The position numbers and the translations under genes are program-made. Below are positions 55,181-64,000 of a stretch of 64,000 bases of DNA, piece after piece (position 1 is the stretch's first letter; each line of letters begins with the position of its first letter). A model generated the notes under the pieces. The model was not told the DNA's origin. It did not search any database and worked only from the letters and a program-made list of their open reading frames with translations. The DNA comes from Brachypterus glaber (lineage: Eukaryota; Arthropoda; Insecta; Coleoptera; Kateretidae), in NCBI GenBank assembly GCA_958510825.1, contig OY294044.1:42683550-42747549 (forward strand), in the 5' to 3' direction.

Positions 55181-56380
55181 TTTTGGTTTGGACTTTTAAA
55201 AGCAAAAAAAAATTTGCACGAATACAGCTTTCAAGCTTTCAGAAATTTTTAAAACTTTCAAAATGGGAAAGCAATATAAAATTGAAAAAGTGCTATTTCG
55301 TTTTATTTTCAATACACACATAAAAATAGTATCTTAACACGTTGAGCACCACCATGAACCGCTTAATCTATATGACGAATTTAATATTCAAACCTCACTT
55401 ACAGATGGAAGCCGCAGATCGAAAACCTCAATGACACACATATCGTTAAATCTCGTAAATTTTCACCTACTTGGCAACATATTACCTCTGATTTAGCATG
55501 TAAATTTACAAAAAAATTTTACAGTGTAACGACGTAAATTACAAAAATTTTTAAACTGATATACGCTGCAAAAAATGTTCCCTTAACCTAAGGGAATTAA
55601 AAATTAACTTGAGGGAATAAAAAATTTTGACATACCGCCGTGTTAGATCGACAACATTTAACTATTATAATATATTTAATGTAAATATAAGAGACTTGTC
55701 CTTTAATGTCATAAAAATATACTTTATGACAATAAAACTACAATCTTCTTCTATTATCTTTTCATTTTTTAATAGAAAATTGACCAAATTAATGGAAAAG
55801 AAATACTATATATGGTATAGTTTGTTTTTTTGAATATACGTCGACTAAGAGGTAAATTTACCTGTCTCGATATTTTGAAATTTTTCAGGAAACGAAAAAA
55901 CGATTTTAAAATTTATGTTTGTGATTTATACTTATTAAAAATATTTTTTTGTTTTTTGATTGGCTTGGCATTATAGAGCACTTAATTCTTAAATGTTTTT
56001 AAATCATTTAATTTTTGACTATTTTAAGTAAAACCAACCCACGTTGTTAATTCGACCACACGGGTTTTAATTAAACTTGGCATATAGTATCTCTTAGTCC
56101 ATAATAGAAAGCTAATACCAAAAAAAAAATTTTTGACAGAGATATGAATTTTTCAAATTTTGGCTATTTTTCAATTTTAAAATTTTAAGAAAATTCTAAC
56201 AATTTAATTTTAATTTAATATAATTAAGTGCTTAAGTCCAAATATTACAAAAATTACCATTCCTGACTAAAATTTAATGACAAACACGATTTTCATTTTT
56301 TTTTTCAAAACTTTATTTTCTTCGTCTTCTTTCTTCTCAATCACGATTTTTTTTTTGGGTCTTGTTTAAACACAATTTTT
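55181..56380. other. Intergenic A/T-rich DNA, nothing recognised
   Basis: The word cccttaacctaagggaatt (about 55580) is a small palindrome. A 68-residue frame at 55627-55833 has no motif. No gene. Confidence 0.4.
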
Positions 56381-56815
56381 CGAAGAGAGCGACACCTTCA
56401 ATTTTTTTCTAAATTTGGTAAAATATACTTTAAAATATCCTTTTTTGAATTACGTGTGATTATCTCTGGGCAAATTAAGTTTACAATATATTAGAGCCAC
56501 TTGAAAAGTCTAAAAATTAAAAAAATCTTAAAAAACGCCTTAAAGCCAGTTTTTGTCAAATTTTCAAGAAGAGCGACACCTTTTTTTTTAAATAATTTTA
56601 TAAAAGGTACATTAATATTTTCCTTATAAATAATACATAATTATCTCTGGGCAAATCAAGTTTATATTAGAGCCACTTGAAAAGTATGCAAATTAAAAAA
56701 AATCTTAAAAAACACCTTATCCGGTTTTGAATCAATTTTTCAAAAAGAGCCACACCTTTGATTTTTTTTTTTAATTTGGTAAAAGGTACCTTAAAATGTC
56801 CTTTTTTGGATGGTG
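56381..56815 (+). repeat. Tandem repeat, about 2.4 units of about 180 bp
   Basis: Units begin at the word gaagag(a)gcgacacctt near 56382, 56568 and (as aaagagccacaccttt) 56744. They share ggtaaaa..tac.ttaaaat, a tgattatctctgggcaaat block, tattagagccacttgaaaag and aaaaatcttaaaaaac.cctta. Confidence 0.85.
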
Positions 56816-57061
56816 TATTATTAGGGGTCCTTAAATTCCAAAATTACCCATAAATAGTAAAAAATCTTTTAATTATGTACAATTGTCCCCGACAAAAGTG
56901 GCCATCAAACAGAATTGGCCTTATTATTCTTTTGTGAAACAGTTAGCTCAAATTTAAATAACCTGCACCTGGGTGCAAGCTGTTAATAGCAATATTTCAC
57001 AAAAAAAATAATAAAAGCAACACCATCCGATAGCCACCCTTGTCGGGGATAGGTGTAAAAT

Positions 57062-57230
57062 ATACACGGTACAATGTACAATGTACATGTACAATTTACA
57101 ATGTACAATGTACGATGTACAATGTACAATGTACAATGTACAATGTACAAGTACAATGTACAATGTATAATGTACAATGTACAATGTAAAATGTACAATG
57201 TACAATGTACAATGTTCAATGTACACTGTA
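57062..57230. repeat. (GTACAAT)n heptanucleotide satellite
   Basis: About 23 units of gtacaat with scattered changes. The unit contains the palindrome GTAC. As seven is not a multiple of three, frames on the minus strand give a seven-residue cycle (YIVHCTL); this explains the overlapping 90- and 78-residue frames, which are not genes. Confidence 0.9.
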
Positions 57231-57239
57231 CACTATAGC

Positions 57240-57440
57240 TATCTTTAGGACTGACTTACAGTATATCCTCAGGACACACCTTAGAGATATCCTTGGGATA
57301 TAAGGTTCGGAAGTCGCTCGGCTCCACATTTAGAACAAAGTATATCCTGAGGATATCCTACGGATATCTATAGACAAAATCGCATATCCTGGGATATCGG
57401 AAATCCCAAAACGGATATTCTGGGGATATCCATTTTATAA
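57240..57440. repeat. Cluster of GGATATCC-type palindromes
   Basis: The words atatcctcagga, atatccttgggatat, tatatcctgaggatatcc, ggatatctat, atatcctgggatatc, ggatattctggggatatcc recur in 200 bases. They look like several short inverted repeats of one motif. The right edge reads acctgtgctctctgggtaaa. No gene. Confidence 0.65.
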
Positions 57441-57837
57441 ACCTGTGCTCTCTGGGTAAAGCTGCAATATGCAATTTAATTATTTTATTTTGGTACTAAA
57501 ATATTAATTATTCAACAAAAAGTAGGTACTCAGTAATTTTGTTCTGTTGCTTAAAATTAGGTGCCAATAATAGGAAAATCTGGATGCCAATCATTAGCAA
57601 AAAGGTGCCAATAATACGAAATTGTGTATTCTTGTAATTAATTTAAAAAAATTTCTAACATCTTTAAGATCTCAGTTTCAATTTTATATGATATATGAAA
57701 AAGAATAAATACTTAATGATGTAAAATATTTTATTCTTGATAACATGAAATATTTAATAAGCTAGAATGAAATGTATGTGGAAAATTTCTTAAAGTGCCA
57801 GAAATTGGGGGTTTTACCCTATTTAAAAAAAAATCTA
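57441..57837. other. Intergenic DNA, nothing recognised
   Basis: Two short related phrases with ggtgccaat..ta appear near 57560-57615. No gene. Confidence 0.35.
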
Positions 57838-58262
57838 CGACCAACTTTGTAAATGCCTATCAACTGCACTTCATTTTTTTGTAAAAAAGCGATTAATCAT
57901 GTGTCAAGTTCAAGGAATTTTGTTGATTCTAGAAATTTAAGTGGGTACTTACTTAAAATATTTTTTTTTGCGTTAAAAAGTATTTATAAATCTTTTCTTG
58001 TCAGTTTTTCTCATTTTTTTTTTTTTTTGTATTTTTTTAATTATACTTTTTTACGACCATATTTGTAAACGCATATTGCTGCACTTCTTTTTGTTTTGTA
58101 AACAAGCGATTACTCACTGCGTGCGTAATATTGCAAAGTCACAGTTAGGGGATTTTTTTGATTCTAGATATTTATGTCGTACCTTAAAATAGTTTTTTTT
58201 TTCATTTTTTAACTCAAAAAATATCCAAAAAACTTTTTTATATTTTGTTATCAGGTTTTCTC
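57838..58262 (+). repeat. Two direct units of about 210 bp
   Basis: Both contain acgaccaactttgtaaatgc / acgaccatatttgtaaacgc, gctgcacttc or caactgcacttc, tgtaaa(a/c)aagcgatta.tca, a (g)gattttttttgattctaga block and a tacttaaaata / accttaaaata stretch, then a T-rich end with tttctca. Frames at 57853-58068 and 57998-58192 are low-complexity artefacts. Confidence 0.7.
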
Positions 58263-58279
58263 AATTTTTACCCTTTTGG

Positions 58280-58860
58280 TTTTTTAAATATTTTCGTCAA
58301 AATATGCATATATGGGTTTTCAAAGACTAGAAAACTGAATATGATAATAATATTTTTCTCCCAATCCCAAGGGGGTGAGGGTGATTAATCTTAGATATTT
58401 ACAATATTTTCGTGAAAATCGGTATATAGGGGTTTTTGAGATTGCTAAAAATGAATCTGATAATAGAAAAAATCTTACCCCAGGACATGGGTTAATTATT
58501 TTTAAAAAATCACAATAGTTTCGTTAACATGGTATATTATGGTTTTTGAGGTAGCTGAAACTGAATCAGATAATAGGAAAAATCCAACTCACTCCACAGA
58601 TTTGCTTTTAGTAACCTCAAAAACCCCAATATACCATTTTTTACGTAAACTACTCTCCGCCCCTCAGGGGGTGGATTTAGAACAGATATACTTTTGTCGA
58701 CCCCAAAAACCCCAATACAAATTTTGAAGAAAATATTTAAAACATTTAAAAATATTTACCCCCTCAACCCCGCGGGGGTGGAGTTAAAAAAAATATTATC
58801 AGATTTAACTTCAGGAACCTTAAAAACTCCTATATAGCAATTTTTTATTTTGAAAAATAT
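58280..58860. repeat. Foldback copy of the 54590-55180 repeat
   Basis: The left half reads the repeat as the minus strand (gtatataggggtttttgag, ggtttttgaggtagctgaaa, ctgaatcagataata), the right half as the plus strand (gtaacctcaaaaacccc, aatataccattttttacgta, ctcagggggtgga). The symmetry centre is near 58595. A 62-residue frame at 58539-58727 is a by-product. Confidence 0.7.
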
Positions 58861-59105
58861 TGTTATTTTTTAGTTTGATTTTTTATTAAACCAAGGCTTC
58901 TCCTCAGCTTAAGCAGGGAAAGAAAAACAGCAATACAGATCTCCAGGGCCCGTTCTTTAACTCAAAATTTGCAATTATATTATTATTTCTTGCTTCATAC
59001 AAAGCTACTTGAATTTAATGAAGGGGTGCCCTTTTGATGAATTTTGGTGAAGATTGCGGGTTTTGATGCTGCAGCAGTATTTCAAATGTAAATTAATAGT
59101 TATTT
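58861..59105. other. Short intergenic stretch, nothing recognised
   Basis: No gene or repeat seen. Confidence 0.35.
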
Positions 59106-59234
59106 ATAATACAAGGGCGAAAAGTCAAGTTTTTCGATTGAGTAGGTTTTTAGAAGCCGAGGGCCGGCCGCTGGGGCCGGCCTGAGGGTAATAAACCTAC
59201 GAAATCGAAATTTTACTTTTTGCCCGTGTATTAT
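59106..59234. mobile_element. Hairpin MITE, about 130 bp, with GC-rich centre
   Basis: taatacaagggcgaaaagtc and aagtttttcga on the left, tcgaaattttac and tttttgcccgtgtattata on the right. The centre (gccgagggccggccgctggg) is very GC-rich compared with the neighbourhood. Confidence 0.75.
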
Positions 59235-59545
59235 ACAATATTTTTTATTCGATTGTTACTAATTATATCTAAAAAATTATTTAAATATACTTCTTTTTAA
59301 ATTGCAAAAAATATTTATTTTTACTGTCTTATTACCTATCTAGTTATCCATGACAAATTGCTATCCAATCAAATCGCTAAAAAAACAATTGAATCGTTTC
59401 TTTTGCGTGAGGTTTGGACTTTTTCAAGTTTAAAAAGCTATAGCTTGGTGATTAATTTCTGTTAAAATGTGTCCGTTATGAAAATAATAATACTTCTGAA
59501 ACCGTTCTATATCCCTTTTATGTACTATTGGCATAAATAAACGTC

Positions 59546-59579
<34 letters not shown>

Positions 59580-60114
59580 TATAAATATTGAAATTGATTT
59601 TACAATTAAAATGTTGTATTTTTAATTTATTTTAGTGGAAGAATACAGATTAATCAGTTAACATATATTTTGAGGTTATGTTATAGAAGAAATTTTTATT
59701 TTGTATGAAATGATTATAATAACTGTATCTGGTCAAAAAGAACAGTTAGTTTAAGACCAAAAGTGACCAAAAGTCATATTTCTTTATAAATATTACAGTA
59801 ATGGTAAAGCATCTTCTTTTAAAAAGCTTAAATATAACAAGTTTTAGTTAGCGGGCGAAAAAAAGTTTTTGGCCCTAGAGCCACAAAGTTCAACTTTTCG
59901 CCCGTAAAACATGAACAAAAAGTGTCGCTTTTAGAATCCATCGAATAAAAAAATATTTAAAGTGCCCTTTGACAAAATTTCTTATTCCACACAGGTGCCT
60001 AAACCATCAATAATCTCCCGCACACCTCATCAGGGTTATTTACGGAAGTGGCCTATTAAAAGTTTAAGGAGAACTAATAATTTTGAAAATGTGATAATTT
60101 TCACTTTGAGGTCT
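59235..60114. other. Intergenic DNA with (TTA)n and a second gggcgaaaa hairpin
   Basis: (TTA)n at about 59548-59578 follows tattggcataaataaacgtc, resembling 3' tails of non-LTR elements, but no RT lies upstream. At 59851-59912 gcgggcgaaaaaaagttttt and aacttttcgcccgt form a small hairpin related to 59106-59234. A 69-residue frame at 59962-60171 has no motif. Confidence 0.45.
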
Positions 60115-61545
60115 ATTATTATGGCCAATCGATTAAAAGTATTTTCATGTTTGTGTCATTTCTGGTTGTAGCGGAAGTGGCACTCAACTTTGATTTTTTA
60201 AATAGAACAATCCATATATTTTTTAATTTTTGAAATCTGCATTGAATTTGCTTTATTTTGATTGCAACACTTTATGTCTATCTCCAGTCATTTATGAGTT
60301 ATTTAAGTTTTTAAAGAAAAATAAGCAAATTCAAGCACCCCTAAAAAATTAACTGCTCCTTGATTTTGTAAATTTAAAAAAAAGTAACTTTGTGTTTTAC
60401 TCAATGATACTTAACTAAATTATTCTAAGCCTAAACAGAACCCAAAATTTATACAGGGTGTCTCAGAAAGTAGGTCAAATCTAACAAATTTAAAATAGTC
60501 ATAATCATTGTTTTTCAATGGCTCCGTATACTTTTTTTTATTTAGTTAAATAGAGAATTAAATTTGATTTTTATTTGTTTAACTTAAATGTCATGGTAAG
60601 TATCGTGATAAATTAGTGTTAAATAATGGCAGAAGCTAAGAACCTGTTATATTGGATTGATTTGCTATTTTTGGTGAATGATAAAATAATTAGTAGAACC
60701 TGAAGAAAATTAATTACGAAATAACCTGATTTACCAAGACTGCCATGTAAAAAATTTAGAAGAATATACACAAATAAAAATTGATTCATTTTACTTGATT
60801 AACACATTGGCTGCCGATGCGAAACTTTAGGTTTTTTCGGGTGCAACTTTTTTTTTAATTATTTGGATGGCCACTAAAACTCAAAAAAAAATCTGAACTG
60901 AGCGCACTTTTGCTTTTAACATACCTTTAGAATACCTAACTTTAATTTGAAACAGGTTTGGTTCAATAGGAGCCTGAGGTACCTGCTCAAGGTACCGACT
61001 GGCTCTTATAGGAGCCAGCGGCAGCGTACGTGTTAACAAATATCATAAACAACAGAAATACCACTTTTTACAATAATTCGCAAATAGCTCGAAAACTGTT
61101 TCTGTTAGGTATAGGGTATTACACATTCATTATAAAGCAAATTTAATTCTCTATTTAACCAAATAAAAAAAGTATAGGGTGCCATTTAAAAAAAAAAATG
61201 AGTTAGGGCTATTTTAAATTTGTTAGACTTGACCTGCTTTCTGACACACCCTGTATAAGTTTTGAATTTTGTTTCGACTTAAAATAATTCGGTTAAGTAT
61301 TATTGAGTACCCTACAAAACAAGTTTTGTCGTTTAAAAAAATCAAGGAGAAATTAATTTTTTTAGGGGTGCTTAAATTTGCTTATTTTTCGCTAAAAACT
61401 TGAATAACTCGAAAACTACCAGAGATAGTCATAAAGTGTTACATATCAAAATAAAGCAAATTTAATGTAGATTTTAAAAAATCAACTGGAAATGGCACAA
61501 GCACACATAAATTTTTAGTTGATTGGCCATATTCAAAATATCAGA
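60115..61545. mobile_element. Long foldback element, about 1.43 kb
   Basis: Arms of roughly 430 bases at 60115-60580 and 61140-61545 are diverged inverted copies: ggccaatcgatt, taagcaaattcaagcacccc, aaaatttatacagggtgtct, cagaaagtaggtcaa and agagaattaaatttg with complements on the right. The inner boundary tacagggtgtctcagaaag could also be read as the end of a smaller element (60459-61257). A TTAA-flanked insert sits in the centre. Confidence 0.8.
60799..61036. mobile_element. piggyBac-like MITE flanked by TTAA
   Basis: The segment starts ttaacacattggctgccg and ends cggcagcgtacgtgttaa, giving inverted ends and a TTAA at each side (60799-60802, 61033-61036). TTAA is the target of piggyBac-family elements. 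The interior has no transposase; it contains a ggtacc.gctcaaggtacc palindrome and an aggagcc.g direct pair. Confidence 0.7.
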
Positions 61546-61677
61546 TTTTTAAAAGTATTACTATAATTTAAAAATTGTTTTATTGTTTAATTTTTGAGGA
61601 CTTTGGTTAAATTGTCAAGAAAAAGTGACAATAAAGTACACCACCAGAATTAGTTGAATAACCAAGTTTGCCACAGA
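61546..61677. other. Short intergenic stretch
   Basis: Nothing recognised between the foldback and the dispersed repeat. Confidence 0.3.
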
Positions 61678-62264
61678 ATAGTATATTCTATAACTAGTAT
61701 GGAATAGACAATATTCCGCGAGAGCGCAAAGTTTGTCATACGAGCCGGTAGGTGATTATGACGGCCCCTCGAGCGCGGAATGACTATTCCATACGTGTTG
61801 TAGACTATACTTTTTCTTCGATTGCAAATATGAAACACTGTATAGCTTTAAACTGCGGACAATGTTAAAACCAATGTTTTTTGTGACTCGACATTGTAAA
61901 TGCAACAAAACACATATTTTTAAATAAAGCAATTAATGTTATATAGCAGTTTTAATTTTTTGAACTAAATTGATAAAAAACTGGTCAAATATTAAGAAAA
62001 ACTAATAAACTTTTTGTAATTTTAAGGTAAAACTTTAAATTGCATTAAATTATTCAATATATCATGGTAAAATATGTATATTTTTGCTAATTTTGCTACA
62101 GTTTTCTTTATTTTTATAAACAAGAGATGGCACTACATGTGCTCATTCTAACACTTGATACGGAATATTCATACCGTATCTAGAGCTAGAATGGATTAAT
62201 TCTGTGTTTGAAAAGTGTGTGTATTTGCTTACACTCTAAAGCAGTCGTAGAAAAAATATATTCC
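61678..62264. repeat. Dispersed repeat, copy 2 (copy 1 at 5666-6387)
   Basis: It is colinear with copy 1 except that about 135 internal bases are missing after aaataaagcaatta. The head again holds the tggaatag / ctattcca hairpin and, on the minus strand, the open frame with LPARMTNF and NIVYSILVIEYTIL (61838-61650). Differences from copy 1 are mainly point changes. Confidence 0.8.
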
Positions 62265-63171
62265 CACAAAAAGTCTGCTGGTACGGTACGGTACTAGTCG
62301 TACTGTACGATGTATCACAAACAATAATAAAAGATAATAATTATAATAATGTATATAATAATGTATAATTATGTTTTTTTTTTCAGATTTTTGTAGAATT
62401 TTTCAGACTAATACACATTTATGGTTGTTAAAAAATATAATACGTGGCATCATTGCATGAGTGCGTAATTGCTTATTTACAGCTCTTGTTATGTAATATA
62501 CTAGAAATATAGTACTCATTACATTAATAAATCAGCCACTGATAAAGTTTTTTTTGTTGAAAGGCTAGTCATCAAGCAATCTCCCCCGGACTCCCCCATT
62601 TAGGAGGGTGTCCTTGATGAACAATCTACCCCAATTTTTGTTTATTTTTTAAATGCCGAATTCTTTCCAATATAATATAATAAAAGACGTATTTAATAGA
62701 AAAGCCCTAACAGAAAAAATGTCAGATATTTATATCTCATTAAAAATATTATTACATTTCTTATTTAGTAAAGTGCTTTAAATTATTAAAGTTGGCCAGT
62801 CTTATCTAAATGATTTTCAGCTAGATTTCTTTTAGTTCGGGCAAATTAGGAAAGATATTAATAATAATATCAATATTTTTTATAGTTTTGGTATTTTGGG
62901 ATTACAAGAAGTAGACCAAAGGAGCCCTCTTCTGATTGGTGGTCTCAAAAAACACCCCTCACTCTAAAAATTGTTTTGTGAAATTACTAACAATATCGTT
63001 GGTTATTTAATGCCACCGATTTTGCTAGTAATATTACATATCAACTTTGCAATTTAACTAAACTGCATTGTAAATTCATAACAATTATTTTTTTGTAATT
63101 TCACAACATTTACCTGTGATATTACATAATAATTTGTGAAATTATTTTGCATTTGTACAATATTACAACAC
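62265..63171. other. Intergenic A/T-rich DNA
   Basis: tacggtacggtactagtcgt (about 62282) and a cluster of gtaatttcaca / tgtgaaattac words (62970-63150) are the only structures noted. No gene. Confidence 0.4.
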
Positions 63172-63724
63172 GCAAGGTGTTCTAGAAAAACTTTTAAATG
63201 ACATGACAACTTCCATTTTTTTTCTTTTTGGAATTTGTTATATGAGCTCTAATTAAAAAAATTAGACCAAAATTTTTAAAATCGTTAGAGCTGTTTTTGA
63301 AAAAAATGTTTTTTTTTAGAAAATATTTCTGATATTTCACGCTTTGATTTAATGCTATTTTTTGCAAATTTTAATACCTTTTAAAATAACGGAGATTAGC
63401 TATATCCAGTACTTGGTGGGACACCAGGTATCGTGAACGGATGGACCGTTTTGAAAAAAATTTGGATAGAGTGCTTAGGTACCATAGTGGTACCACTATG
63501 CCAAGTTTGGTCAAAATCCCAGATATCGAGGGCAAACCGAGTATGTTAGGGTGAAATATCAGAGATATTTTCTAAAAAACACATTTTTTTCAAAAACGGC
63601 TCTAAAAATTTTTAAAATTTTGGTCTTATTTTTTTAATTAGAGCTCATATAACAAATTCCAAAAAGAAAAAGAAAAATGGAAATTGTCATGTCATTTAAA
63701 AGTTCTTCTAGAATAGCGCTCACG
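63172..63724. mobile_element. Foldback element, about 550 bp
   Basis: Left arm ttctagaaaaacttttaaat, gacatgacaac, tttggaatttgttatatgag, ctctaatt; right arm complementary, ending atgacatttaaaag-type sequence as tcatttaaaagttcttctag. The centre contains the exact palindrome atagtggtaccactat at 63484-63499. Confidence 0.8.
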
Positions 63725-64000
63725 TCTTTGTAATTTAAAATGTTTTTTTTTTGTGAAAAGCTAAAACTTTTTTTTTTTGTAAAAATCCACAATAATATTG
63801 GGTTTTTATTAAACTAACTTTTAATTTTACAATATAAAAATATAAAATCTCGGCAATAATGTTAGTATTTTTTTTTTTTTGTAAAAATACCAACGTTTTT
63901 TTCAGTGCTGAACGTGAGGCACCGCTGGTTGAGCGCCTTTTTCTTGAAAAGCGTAGATCTAACGAAAAAGTCACAGGAGTAAAAATATTAGTTATAATAT
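63725..64000. other. A/T-rich end of the window
   Basis: T-runs and a 79-residue minus-strand lysine-rich frame (63735-63974) without motif. The word gtaaaaat(a/c)c..caa appears twice. No gene is supported. Confidence 0.35.

Noticed and set aside
56954..57226. Two overlapping minus-strand frames with YIVHCTL cycles
   Set aside because: They are translations of the (GTACAAT)n array in different frames.

Overview
The window looks like eukaryotic intergenic DNA from an arthropod, most likely an insect. It is strongly A+T rich by eye. It carries non-LTR retrotransposons of the CR1/Jockey type and of an RNase H-bearing LOA/I type, a Tc1/mariner-type transposase relic of a kind common in insects, a tRNA-derived SINE, and many small non-autonomous inverted-repeat elements. 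A beetle would fit, but the sequence alone does not prove the order. I found no host protein-coding gene, no structural RNA gene outside the SINE, no CRISPR array and no bacterial-style operon. Nearly every long open frame is either part of a retrotransposon or an accident of low-complexity or repeat DNA.

Layout. 1-3.1 kb: A/T-rich DNA with a possible LTR remnant on the minus strand. 3.5-5.3 kb: a terminal-inverted-repeat element with internal tandem units, split by a 5'-truncated retrotransposon. 5.3-10.5 kb: a hairpin element, a two-copy dispersed repeat (second copy at 61.7 kb), a 1.1 kb element with perfect 16-bp inverted ends and a GC-richer interior, and a 240-bp palindromic MITE. 10.55-15.24 kb: the most complete element, a CR1-like retrotransposon with an intact ORF1 (PHD-like finger, coiled coils, SGNH-esterase-like domain) and an ORF2 (endonuclease plus reverse transcriptase) broken by several frameshifts and one stop. 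15.2-21.1 kb: foldback elements and SINE fragments. 21.44-23.4 kb: a second 5'-truncated retrotransposon. 23.7-27.8 kb: a foldback nested in another foldback, a SINE with visible target-site duplication, a 21-bp minisatellite and a 260-bp duplication. 28.1-30.95 kb: a second minisatellite, a transposase relic, a tetranucleotide array and a minus-strand RT/RNase H relic. 31.8-43 kb: a dense group of 0.7-2 kb foldback elements, several nested. 43.9-50.9 kb: hairpin MITEs, a nested pair and a tandem array beside a near-perfect palindrome. 51-64 kb: more tandem duplications, satellites and foldbacks, one containing a TTAA-flanked piggyBac-like MITE.

How the parts relate. The genes present are parasites rather than a pathway: autonomous retrotransposons (now decayed) that would supply RT and endonuclease, a SINE that would borrow such machinery, and non-autonomous inverted-repeat DNA elements that would need transposases not seen here. 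The nesting (foldback into foldback, SINE into repeat, retrotransposon into TIR element) gives a relative order of insertions. I did not find a convincing new functional system. The most unusual content is the set of long foldback families with internal tandem units and shared sequence modules, which are candidates for hairpin-RNA loci if transcribed.
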